A program made the translations under genes and the position numbers. A model generated the notes under the pieces. That model worked only from the letters and a program-made list of their open reading frames with translations. It did not search any database and was not told where the DNA came from. From positions 3,793,501-3,857,500 of the forward strand of contig NZ_CP080414.1 in assembly GCF_019457615.1 (NCBI RefSeq): a stretch of DNA of 64,000 bases, written 5' to 3'. Position 1 is the first letter of the stretch. Each line of letters starts with the position of its first letter. This document shows positions 9,300-16,756 of this stretch, in pieces. Source of the stretch: Shewanella zhangzhouensis (GTDB lineage Bacteria > Pseudomonadota > Gammaproteobacteria > Enterobacterales > Shewanellaceae).

Positions 9300-10271
9300 T
9301 TAACCCTGTGAAAGCAAATTGGTTAAATCAATGAGCGCCGCATTGGCGCGTGAGACGTAGTTGGCCATAACCAGAGAGTGGTTAGCCACATAGCCAAAGC
9401 CTGAACCGTTAAGGACCAGCGGACTCCATACGGTCTGCTGGGTAGATTCCAGCTCACGAATGATCTGCTTTAAACTGACTTCGGCATTCTTCTTCTTGAG
9501 CACATCGGCAAAATCGACCTCGACGGCTTTCATGAAGTTAAGCAAGGCCCAGCAAGAACCGCGGGTCTCATAGAAGACATCATCAATTTGCCACCAGCTG
9601 GTTTTGATTTGCTGTGCGGCTAAATTGGGGGTGGATTGACGCGCCGAATTATCACCGGCCAAATCTGTGTTAAGCCTTTCCTGACCGACACTGGCCGAGA
9701 GCCTCTGTGACATGCTGCCAAGACGTTTTTGTACCTCTTTCAGCCATTCGTTCAGATTATCAGCCCGGGCGTAAAACTGTGCGTCTCTATTACTGGTGTC
9801 GGCAATACGTGCACGGTAGAGTTTCAGCAGTTTAACCGCATCGCTGTACTCGCTTTCAGCGCTGGGCACCAACCAGGACGTGTGATCGATATTGAGCTTG
9901 GAGTGTGCCTCCAGCAGGTCGTTATCGGCGGTCGATTGTGACTGAGAGCGGCTGAACTCTTTACGCATTACCAGCGCCAGGTCCCGCACCTGTTCGAGGG
10001 CCCCAAACTCAAACGCCGGCATATTATCCATAAACACTGACGGTGGCGTGGTGTCGTTGGATAACCAACCGCCTTGTTTGTTGAGCAGGGTTTCAACGGT
10101 ATTGATGAGTGAGGAAGTCGTAGCATAACCCACGATCTGTTGGCCATTTTCCGCGTTGAGGACCTCCGGCTCAAGCACATCAGGTTCAACACTCCACCAG
10201 ACACTGACGCCGTACATGATGACGACTATCACAGCCGCCACACCAGCGACCTTTTTCCATGTCACTTGCAT
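9300..10271 (-). CDS. DUF2333 family inner-membrane-anchored protein
   Basis: The 323-residue protein has one N-terminal membrane segment (VAGVAAVIVVIMYGVSVWW) and then a mostly helical domain that should face the periplasm. Features like GGWLSNDTTPPSVFMDNMPA and WWQIDDVFYETRGSCWALL fit DUF2333, a family of unknown function in gammaproteobacteria. The start has AAAGGAG nine bases upstream. It sits 14 bases after the copper chaperone gene and two bases before the barrel gene, so the three are probably one transcript. Confidence 0.82.
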   Translation of the reverse strand: MQVTWKKVAGVAAVIVVIMYGVSVWWSVEPDVLEPEVLNAENGQQIVGYATTSSLINTVETLLNKQGGWLSNDTTPPSVFMDNMPAFEFGALEQVRDLALVMRKEFSRSQSQSTADNDLLEAHSKLNIDHTSWLVPSAESEYSDAVKLLKLYRARIADTSNRDAQFYARADNLNEWLKEVQKRLGSMSQRLSASVGQERLNTDLAGDNSARQSTPNLAAQQIKTSWWQIDDVFYETRGSCWALLNFMKAVEVDFADVLKKKNAEVSLKQIIRELESTQQTVWSPLVLNGSGFGYVANHSLVMANYVSRANAALIDLTNLLSQG

Positions 10272-10285
10272 CTTGAATTACTCCT

Positions 10286-10756
10286 TTAATGATGATGGTG
10301 ATGATGTTCATCTGCCTGAGCATTGCCAGCTTTGGCTACCGGCAGTTTGATCTCAAGGGTCTGACCATCTTTGAATTTAAGCAGCAGTGTCACCATGTTG
10401 CCTTCGGCCAGCGGTGATGCAAGCCCAAGCAGCATGACATGGTCACCCTGTTCACCCAGTTTCAAGGTACCGTGTGACGGCAAGTCAAACCCTTCAACCT
10501 GGCGCATTTTAACTATGTCATTTTCGGTCAGCAGGGTGTGCAACTGTGCTTCTTTGGCGATGTTGGTCTCAACGGCAATCAGTTCGGTGGACGGACCGTG
10601 ATTTTCGAGGGTGAAATAGGCGGCGGTATTGGGGGAGGATGGCGGCATGGCGCGCACAAAACCATCTTTTACTATAATCTCAGCCATGGCGGGCATGGAC
10701 AGCAGGCCAATCAGGCCGAAATTAAACATGTGTTTGAATATCGATTTCAATGTCAT
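10286..10756 (-). CDS. periplasmic copper chaperone PCu(A)C with a six-histidine tail
   Basis: PCu(A)C proteins carry Cu(I) in the periplasm, often for cytochrome oxidase assembly. The 156-residue product has a signal peptide ending in MPAMA. The family metal-binding pattern is visible: a Met in VRAMPPSSPNTAAYFTL, a His in AQLHT, and the Met pair around VKMRQVEGFDLP and HVMLLGLASP. Unusually the protein ends ADEHHHHHH, a natural run of six His. The start at 10756 is preferred because GGAG lies close upstream; an ATG at 10765 has none. It is divergent from the hydratase gene, with 41 bases between the starts. Confidence 0.9.
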   Translation of the reverse strand: MTLKSIFKHMFNFGLIGLLSMPAMAEIIVKDGFVRAMPPSSPNTAAYFTLENHGPSTELIAVETNIAKEAQLHTLLTENDIVKMRQVEGFDLPSHGTLKLGEQGDHVMLLGLASPLAEGNMVTLLLKFKDGQTLEIKLPVAKAGNAQADEHHHHHH

Positions 10757-10797
10757 ACACTCCATGTCAAGCCAAGCTATTTTTTGAGGACAACCCC

Positions 10798-11538
10798 ATG
10801 AGTAAAATACTCGTCAAGGATCTGGATGGCGTAAGGGTAATCAGCTTCAATCGCCCGGAAAAACGCAATGCTTTAGACCTTGATATGTACAGGCAGCTCA
10901 CAGAATACCTTATGCAAGGTGAGAGCGACAATGACATTCGAGCCTTCCTGCTGACCGGTGAAGCCAATTGTTTCACCTCGGGGAATGATGTTGCTGACTT
11001 TTTGCAAAACAGTGAATTAGGTCCAAATCACCCCGCCGTGCGTTTCCTGTATTGCTTGCTGGAGCTGAAAAAACCTCTGGTAGCAGCAGTGAGCGGCAGC
11101 GCTGTTGGTATTGGTACCACTCTACTGCTTCACTGCGATCTGGTGTATGCCGATAACAGCGCTAAATTCCAACTGCCCTTCGTCAATTTGGCATTGGTGC
11201 CCGAGGCAGGTGCCAGTATCTTGCTGCCCGAATTGGTTGGCTATCAAAAAGCAGCTGAACTGCTATTACTCGCAGAGCCATTCGACGCCGAGACGGCATT
11301 GTCATTAAAGCTTATCAATGCCTTGTGTTCCAAAGAGGAATTGCAACAAACGGCGCTGGATAAGGCACGTAAACTGGCAAGCCAACCGCCGCAGGCATTG
11401 CAGCAAACCCGGCAATTAATGCGTCCCCACAAACACAGGGTGCAGCACCAGATGCATCTCGAGCTGGAAGCCTTTGGGGAAAGATTAAAAAGCGATGAGG
11501 CCAAGGCCCGCTTTCAGGCGTTTCTTACGAAATCCTGA
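10798..11538 (+). CDS. enoyl-CoA hydratase/isomerase family protein
   Basis: The 246-residue protein belongs to the crotonase superfamily, which acts on acyl-CoA thioesters in the cytoplasm. The signature regions are FNRPEKRNALD near residue 15, TSGNDVADF near 60 (the oxyanion-hole and CoA-binding loop), AAVSGSAVGIGTTLLLHCD near 95-113, and LPEAGAS in the form LVPEAGASILLP near 131. An acidic residue (Glu in PEAG) is present where hydratases or isomerases keep one catalytic Glu. The start at 10798 has GAGGA upstream. The exact substrate cannot be given; isomerase activity is equally possible. Confidence 0.88.
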   Translation: MSKILVKDLDGVRVISFNRPEKRNALDLDMYRQLTEYLMQGESDNDIRAFLLTGEANCFTSGNDVADFLQNSELGPNHPAVRFLYCLLELKKPLVAAVSGSAVGIGTTLLLHCDLVYADNSAKFQLPFVNLALVPEAGASILLPELVGYQKAAELLLLAEPFDAETALSLKLINALCSKEELQQTALDKARKLASQPPQALQQTRQLMRPHKHRVQHQMHLELEAFGERLKSDEAKARFQAFLTKS

Positions 11539-11543
11539 AACCT

Positions 11544-11590
11544 CTGCCCCTTGCTAACGACACTGAAGCAATACCGTTAACAAGGGGCAG
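11544..11590. repeat. 15-base inverted repeat, one mismatch, between convergent genes
   Basis: CTGCCCCTTGCTAAC at 11544-11558 and GTTAACAAGGGGCAG at 11576-11590 can pair over 15 positions with one mismatch and a 17-base loop. It lies between the convergent hydratase and PspC genes. There is no T-run after either arm, so it may be a transcript-end stabilising hairpin or a non-canonical terminator. Confidence 0.7.
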
Positions 11591-11612
11591 ATTCACTCAG
11601 CATTTAGCCCCA

Positions 11613-11810
11613 TCAAGCCTCCCACTTGTCCATTACCAGCGCCAGGGCAAAGTAAATCAACAGGGTGATGGCCGGATTGATGAGTGTCGACACCATCCAG
11701 GCAACCCGCGTCCACATGCAAGACCAGCCAAACTTGGTTGCCATTTGGGCGGCTACACCGCACACCAGACGACGGGGATTTTTAAGACGCATTTCAATGC
11801 CCATATTCAT
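11613..11810 (-). CDS. small PspC-domain membrane protein
   Basis: The 65-residue product is a minimal PspC domain: a basic start, the family motif RRLVCGVAAQMATKFGWSCMWTRVAW, written here in parts as RRLVCGVAAQMA and KFGWSCMWTRVAW, and a membrane helix NPAITLLIYFALALVMD. PspC proteins act in envelope stress sensing, but this stand-alone form has no visible PspA, PspB or PspF next to it. The start at 11810 has AAAGGAAA upstream. It is probably the third gene of a small operon with the 37- and 89-residue proteins upstream. Confidence 0.8.
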   Translation of the reverse strand: MNMGIEMRLKNPRRLVCGVAAQMATKFGWSCMWTRVAWMVSTLINPAITLLIYFALALVMDKWEA

Positions 11811-11829
11811 GCTTTTCCTTTCACTGAAG

Positions 11830-11943
11830 TTAAATCCTGTGCCAGCGCATCAGGTAGGTCACCAGGGTACAGGCCAGAAAGCTTGCTACGGGTAACATCA
11901 AGACCAATGCGGTTTTCATCGAGAGTCCCAGTGTCAACCACAT
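11830..11943 (-). CDS. 37-residue predicted single-pass membrane peptide
   Basis: This short reading frame encodes 37 residues, starting MWLTLGLSMKTALVLML and ending in YLMRWHRI. It is almost wholly hydrophobic apart from the basic C-terminus, so it looks like a one-pass membrane protein. Support comes from a strong AAGGAG six bases before the ATG, overlapping the stop region of the upstream gene, and from tight packing: three bases after that stop and 19 bases before the PspC gene. By position it resembles the small Psp-type membrane partners, but I do not recognise it as PspB. Function is unknown. Confidence 0.65.
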   Translation of the reverse strand: MWLTLGLSMKTALVLMLPVASFLACTLVTYLMRWHRI

Positions 11944-11946
11944 GCC

Positions 11947-12216
11947 TTACTCCTTGGCGGCGACCAGCGCTTTTTTCTGTTCCTCATCTTTGGCAGATGC
12001 GGTTTCAGTCAGCGTTCCCCAGGTCTTGGTCAGCTCAGCTTTAAGCTCCAATTCCAGGTCCAAAGCGGCATTTTGCAGCATTTCCTTGGTTTGGTTCATC
12101 ACGCTCATTTCGACAGAGCGCAGTAAATCAGTAGTTGAAAATTCAGTAGCTTGAACGTTGTTTGCCATTCCCAGAGTAACCATCAGGGCCAGGGCGGTCA
12201 GTGTGCGATTAAACAT
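11947..12216 (-). CDS. small secreted protein of unknown function
   Basis: The 89-residue product has a signal peptide (TALALMVTLGMANNVQA) and then an acidic/Lys-rich helical body with likely coiled-coil character (DLELELKAELTKTWG). It ends in an Ala/Lys-rich tail. I do not recognise the family. The ATG at 12216 has AGGAG eight bases upstream; a GTG at 12225 lies within that site and is unlikely. It leads the three-gene unit with the 37-residue peptide and the PspC protein, which suggests an envelope-linked role. Confidence 0.75.
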   Translation of the reverse strand: MFNRTLTALALMVTLGMANNVQATEFSTTDLLRSVEMSVMNQTKEMLQNAALDLELELKAELTKTWGTLTETASAKDEEQKKALVAAKE

Positions 12217-12368
12217 GGTGTTCACTCCTGTTGTTAACCTATGTCACATCAGGTATTACAAGTGTCGTGCCAAGTTTAACAAAAAACTTATCAATCTGTT
12301 TTTAAAGGATTTTATTAAAATTTAAAAAAGAGAGTGGGGTCTGAGGCGGGCGTTAAGATTGGAGACAG

Positions 12369-12400
12369 GTGAAATTAACCACCGTTGTGGTTAATTTCAC
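12369..12400. repeat. perfect 14-base inverted repeat downstream of dusA
   Basis: GTGAAATTAACCAC at 12369-12382 and GTGGTTAATTTCAC at 12387-12400 are perfectly complementary around a four-base loop. It lies 22 bases beyond the dusA stop. The hairpin would be stable on both strands, but no T-run follows it. It could act as a dusA transcript end or as a binding site for a dimeric protein. Confidence 0.75.
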
Positions 12401-12421
12401 CAAATGACGCTTAATAGGGCC

Positions 12422-13402
12422 TTAGTTAGTGGTGAGCTCCATGGCTTTTATTGCATTTTCAATCACTTCGATGCCTGCTCCCGGCTTATGGGCATTCTCA
12501 CTCAGGTATCTCCTCCAGGCGCGGGAGCCCGGCAAGCCCTGATACAAACCAATGATATGCCGACTGATATGGTTCAGGCGTCCACCATCGGCGAGGTGTT
12601 TCCCGATATAGGGAAGCAGCTTCCCGATAACCTCCTCCCGACTGCTGACAACCGCTGGCTTACCGCAAAGTTCAGAGTCCACCGAGGCTAAAATATAGGG
12701 GTTCTGATACGCTTCACGGCCTACCATGACGCCATCGAGCTGCGCCAGATGGGTTTTAGCCTGCTCAATACTGGTCACGCCACCATTGATACTGATGGAG
12801 AGCTGGGGGTAGTCCCGTTTCAGCTGATACACCCGCTCATAATCCAGGGGCGGAATTTCACGGTTCTCTTTCGGACTCAATCCCTGCAGCCAGGCCTTAC
12901 GGGCATGAATAATAAAGGTATCGCAGCCAGCCGCTGAGACGGTCTCGATAAAGTCTGTGAGAAAACCGTAAGAGTCCTGCTCATCAATGCCAATACGGGT
13001 CTTCACTGTGACAGGAACAGACACCTGCTGACGCATGGCGTCTACACACTCAGCCACCAACTTAGGCTCGGCCATCAAACAGGCACCAAAGCGACCATTC
13101 TGTACCCGATCAGACGGACAACCCACGTTGATATTCACTTCATCATAACCACGGGCCCCAGCAAGCTTGGCGCAGGCCGCCAAATCCTTGGGGTCTGAAC
13201 CGCCCAACTGCAACGCCAGGGGGTGCTCTTCCTGGTTGTAGGCCAGATAATCGCCTTTTCCGTGGAGAATTGCGCCCGTCGTCACCATTTCGGTATAAAG
13301 CAGCGCCTCTTTGGACATCAGACGTGCAAAATAGCGGTAGTGTCTGTCGGTCCAATCGAGCATTGGCGCGACAGAGAAGGTGCGGTTGAGTGGCGATGGC
13401 AT
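12422..13402 (-). CDS. dusA: tRNA-dihydrouridine(20/20a) synthase DusA
   Basis: DusA reduces uridines 20 and 20a of the tRNA D-loop, using FMN and NADPH. The 326-residue product shows the family order: APMLDWTDRHYRY near residue 12, QLGGSDP near 66, the catalytic loop VNINVGCPSDRVQNGRFGACLM with its Cys near 98 (written VNINVGCPSDRVQ plus GRFGACLM), VKTRIGID near 140, NGGV and GVMVGREAYQNPY. This pattern is that of DusA rather than DusB or DusC. A perfect inverted repeat follows the stop. Confidence 0.96.
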   Translation of the reverse strand: MPSPLNRTFSVAPMLDWTDRHYRYFARLMSKEALLYTEMVTTGAILHGKGDYLAYNQEEHPLALQLGGSDPKDLAACAKLAGARGYDEVNINVGCPSDRVQNGRFGACLMAEPKLVAECVDAMRQQVSVPVTVKTRIGIDEQDSYGFLTDFIETVSAAGCDTFIIHARKAWLQGLSPKENREIPPLDYERVYQLKRDYPQLSISINGGVTSIEQAKTHLAQLDGVMVGREAYQNPYILASVDSELCGKPAVVSSREEVIGKLLPYIGKHLADGGRLNHISRHIIGLYQGLPGSRAWRRYLSENAHKPGAGIEVIENAIKAMELTTN

Positions 13403-13593
13403 GAGCTTTCCCCATCCTGTAGACTGCGTAAAAGGGCGGCTATTTTACACTCGCACAATAAAAAACGACACCCATAATAGCCGCTGCCGGTGTGGGCAAA
13501 AGTTCACTCCGCCGCATAAATTCATCTACGCTTATGGGTATGTGGTCACCATCAGGGGGTCGCACCCAAGCTATCAGCGAGGAATCGCCAAGC

Positions 13594-14058
13594 ATGAATG
13601 TCGAATTTATCAATCCGTTTCTACAATCTCTGCTCAATGTTGTCTCGACCATGGCATCGATGCAGCTCACTCCGGGTAAGCCCCGGCTGAAAACCGATAA
13701 TCTTGCCAAGGGGGATGTCTCAGGGCTGATTGGCATGGTAGGCCCTCAGACCAAGGGCTCTATGTCCATCACGTTCGAGCAAAGTCTGGCACTGCAAATC
13801 ATGCAAAACATGCTGGGCGAAAACCCGGGGACCATCAATGATGAGGTCACTGATATGGTGGGTGAAATCACCAATATGGTCACAGGCGGCGCCAAAAACC
13901 TCTTGAGTGACAAGGGATACGATTTTGAGATGGCGACCCCAGTGGTAGTGGCAGGAACGGGTCACAGAATTTCCCACAAGGCCGATGGCACCAAAATTAT
14001 CATGCCATTCACCAGCCCCTACGGCACTGCTTACATTGAGATTTGCTTCGAGAATTAA
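13594..14058 (+). CDS. CheX-type chemotaxis phosphatase-family protein
   Basis: The 154-residue product matches the CheX/CheC group, which dephosphorylates CheY-P in other bacteria. The E-x-x-N active-site pattern is present in MVGEITNMVTGGAKNLL near residues 90-106, and the C-terminal block PYGTAYIEICFEN fits the family. The ATG at 13594 with GAGGA upstream is preferred; the frame is open back to 13492, but that stretch overlaps the dusA promoter side. No other che gene is in the window. A hairpin terminator follows. Confidence 0.85.
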   Translation: MNVEFINPFLQSLLNVVSTMASMQLTPGKPRLKTDNLAKGDVSGLIGMVGPQTKGSMSITFEQSLALQIMQNMLGENPGTINDEVTDMVGEITNMVTGGAKNLLSDKGYDFEMATPVVVAGTGHRISHKADGTKIIMPFTSPYGTAYIEICFEN

Positions 14059-14066
14059 TACGGTAC

Positions 14067-14100
14067 AAAAAAAGGCGCTCCAAAAATGAGCGCCTTTTTT
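14067..14100. terminator. bidirectional rho-independent terminator
   Basis: A-run, stem AGGCGCTC (14073-14080), seven-base loop, GAGCGCCT (14088-14095) and T-run. It lies between the convergent cheX-like gene and alr. Confidence 0.92.
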
Positions 14101-14103
14101 AAG

Positions 14104-15198
14104 TTAATCGAGGCAAACCGCCACCCTTGGGGTTAGCTTGGTCACCAACTCATAGGCAATGGTGCCAATTCGCTCCGCCACCTCTTCCACGGGCAGATCC
14201 TTGCCCCAGAGAAGTGCCCTGTCACCCACTCTATCTGTGGCGGCAGGCCCCAGGTCCACTGTCAGCATGTCCATGGAAACCCGGCCAACAATGGGCACCC
14301 GTCGGCCATTAACCAGTACCGGCGTGCCCTCGGGGGCATTGCGGGGGTAACCGTCACCATAACCTATGGCCACCACACCAAGGCGCGTATCGCGTCTGGC
14401 CGTCCAGTATGCGCCATAGCCCACACTCTCGCCGGCGCTGTGCTCCCGCACCGCTATCAATTGCGATACCAGCTCCATTGCAGGTTCGAGGCCGTGGTTG
14501 CTTCCAAGGTCACCCGCTACGGGAGACACGCCATAAAGCGCAATGCCCGGACGAATCCAATCGGCCTGGCTTTGCGGCCAGTAAAGCACCCCTGCTGAGT
14601 TAGCCAGGGTTCTGTCGCCGGGCAATCCCTGGGTCAGGGCGTTAAAATGGGCCATCTGTGTAGCGGTAAAGTCTTTTTGCGGCTCATCGGCGCAACTGAA
14701 ATGTGTCATCAGATGCACGGGTTTGGCCACGTTGTGGTTTTGCTGCAGTCTCTGGTACACGCCCTCAAACTCGCTGGCATGAAACCCCAGCCGGTGCATA
14801 CCTGAATCGATTTTGAGCCACACGGTGACAGGCTTGGACAGACTGACGGATTCCAGCATGTCCAGCTGGGAGACATGGTGAACAACCGTGTCTATGTCAT
14901 GCTCCACCAGCAGGGGCAAATCTTCACTGCGGAAAAAGCCTTCCAGTAATAAGAGTCTGGCGGACACACCACCGGCTCTGACCTCCAGAGCTTCCTCAAG
15001 CCTTGCCAGCCCGAAACCATCTGCATCGGCATCTGAATGGGCATCGGTTAGTACCTGGGCCACATTGAGCAGTCCATGGCCATAACCGTTGGCTTTCACC
15101 ACGGCCATGACCTTGCTGCCCGGGGCAATTTGACGCAGCCGTTTAAGGTTGGCCTTCAGCGCGCGACTGCTGATTTCTGCGCGGGGAAAAGGTTTCAA
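14104..15198 (-). CDS. alr: alanine racemase
   Basis: Alr interconverts L- and D-alanine with PLP, supplying D-Ala for peptidoglycan. The PLP lysine is in VMAVVKANGYGHGL near residue 35. The second catalytic residue is the Tyr in GESVGYGAYWTARR, and RVSMDMLTVDLG and PIVGRVSMD are family signatures. The reading frame is open to a TTG at 15225. I prefer the TTG at 15198, which has AAGG eight bases upstream and gives the usual MKPFPRAEISS beginning (364 residues). It follows dnaB closely, and the two are likely co-transcribed. Confidence 0.94.
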   Translation of the reverse strand: MKPFPRAEISSRALKANLKRLRQIAPGSKVMAVVKANGYGHGLLNVAQVLTDAHSDADADGFGLARLEEALEVRAGGVSARLLLLEGFFRSEDLPLLVEHDIDTVVHHVSQLDMLESVSLSKPVTVWLKIDSGMHRLGFHASEFEGVYQRLQQNHNVAKPVHLMTHFSCADEPQKDFTATQMAHFNALTQGLPGDRTLANSAGVLYWPQSQADWIRPGIALYGVSPVAGDLGSNHGLEPAMELVSQLIAVREHSAGESVGYGAYWTARRDTRLGVVAIGYGDGYPRNAPEGTPVLVNGRRVPIVGRVSMDMLTVDLGPAATDRVGDRALLWGKDLPVEEVAERIGTIAYELVTKLTPRVAVCLD

Positions 15199-15228
15199 TA
15201 CATCTGCCTTGTGAGATTCGAGCAAGGA

Positions 15229-16635
15229 TCAGTCTTCTTCAAACTGAGGGCCGGCATAGTTGTCAAAGCGGGAGAATTGCCCCTGGAAGGTCAGGCGCAC
15301 CCGGCCAATGGGGCCGTTACGTTGCTTACCAATGATGATTTCGGCAGTGCCTTTATCTTGGGAGTCGTTATTGTATACCTCGTCCCGGTAGATAAACATG
15401 ATAAGGTCCGCATCCTGCTCGATAGAGCCGGATTCACGAAGATCCGAGTTTACCGGGCGTTTATCGGCCCTTTGTTCCAGCGAGCGGTTAAGCTGTGACA
15501 GGGCAATCACCGGGATTTCCAGCTCCTTGGCGAGCGCCTTGAGCGAGCGGGAAATTTCGGCGATTTCCAGGGTACGGTTATCCGCCAGCGCCGGAACCTG
15601 CATCAACTGCAGGTAGTCCACCATGATCATCGACAGGCCACCCCACTCACGGGCTACCCTGCGGGCACGGCTGCGCACTTCGGTTGGGGTCAGGCCAGAG
15701 CTGTCGTCGATGTACATCTTGCCCTGCTCGAGCATCAACCCCATGGTGGAAGACACCCGCGCCCAATCCTCGTCATCCAGCTGGCCGGTACGCACCTTGG
15801 TTTGGTCAACACGGCCAAGGGACGCGAGCATACGCATCATGATCTGTTCCGAGGGCATCTCGAGACTGAAAATCAGTACCGGTTTATCCTCGTTCATGGC
15901 GGCGTATTCGCAGAGGTTCATGGCGAAGGTGGTTTTCCCCATGGACGGACGTGCGGCCACAATCACCAGGTCACCGCTTTGAAAACCCGCCGTCATACGG
16001 TCGAGATCCGAAAAGCCGCTGGATACCCCGGTCACACCGTTGTGGGGGTTGTTGTAGAGCTGCTCGATTTTATCGACGGTTTTTTCCAGGATAGCCTTGA
16101 TGTCTTCGGGGCCTTCGTTGGCATTGGCCCGCTGTTCGGCAATCTTGAATACCTTGGTTTCCGCCAGGTCCAGCAAGGCACTGGAATCACGGCCTTCAGG
16201 GTTATATCCCGCATCGGCAATCTCGTGGGCAACCCGAATCATTTCCCGCACCACGGCGCGCTCACGCACAATTTCAGCGTAAGACAATATGTTACCGGCG
16301 CTGGGGGTGTTTTTGGCAATTTCACCCAAATAGGCAAAACCACCGGCATCGTCCAGCTCGTTATTCAGTTCGAGCTGCTCTGACACTGTAATCAAATCCA
16401 GGGGCTGGCCCTGCTCCACCAGCTTTTGCATGGCAGAGAAAATCAATCGGTGGGAACGGGAGTAAAAGTCTTCACGAACCACGGCTTCAGCCACTTTGTC
16501 CCAAGCCTCAGCATCCAACATCAGGCCGCCAAGCACCGATTGCTCGGCCTCTATCGAATGCGGCGGCATTTTGATGGCTTCAACCTGGGCATCTTTTAAC
16601 TTGCCCTTTGGTTTAAAGGCGGTTTCCTGTGACAT
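15229..16635 (-). CDS. dnaB: replicative DNA helicase DnaB
   Basis: DnaB is the hexameric 5'-3' helicase that unwinds DNA at the replication fork. The N-terminal domain spans about residues 20-125 (PHSIEAEQSVLGGLML). The RecA-like C-terminal domain has Walker A ARPSMGKTTFAMN near 228, Walker B MIMVDYLQLM near 340, and the DLRESGSIEQDADLIMFIYRD block near 400. The 468-residue length is normal and no intein is present. It lies just upstream of alr and is divergent from the S46 peptidase gene. Confidence 0.98.
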   Translation of the reverse strand: MSQETAFKPKGKLKDAQVEAIKMPPHSIEAEQSVLGGLMLDAEAWDKVAEAVVREDFYSRSHRLIFSAMQKLVEQGQPLDLITVSEQLELNNELDDAGGFAYLGEIAKNTPSAGNILSYAEIVRERAVVREMIRVAHEIADAGYNPEGRDSSALLDLAETKVFKIAEQRANANEGPEDIKAILEKTVDKIEQLYNNPHNGVTGVSSGFSDLDRMTAGFQSGDLVIVAARPSMGKTTFAMNLCEYAAMNEDKPVLIFSLEMPSEQIMMRMLASLGRVDQTKVRTGQLDDEDWARVSSTMGLMLEQGKMYIDDSSGLTPTEVRSRARRVAREWGGLSMIMVDYLQLMQVPALADNRTLEIAEISRSLKALAKELEIPVIALSQLNRSLEQRADKRPVNSDLRESGSIEQDADLIMFIYRDEVYNNDSQDKGTAEIIIGKQRNGPIGRVRLTFQGQFSRFDNYAGPQFEED

Positions 16636-16756
16636 TCAGTCTCCCAATATCCAACGGATTTGCAAAATATGGTATAAAACTCACCGACTTTGGCATCACC
16701 AAAGCCAAACGCATCCCATCCACGATGGACTCACGAACAATAATTAAGGAATCAAC

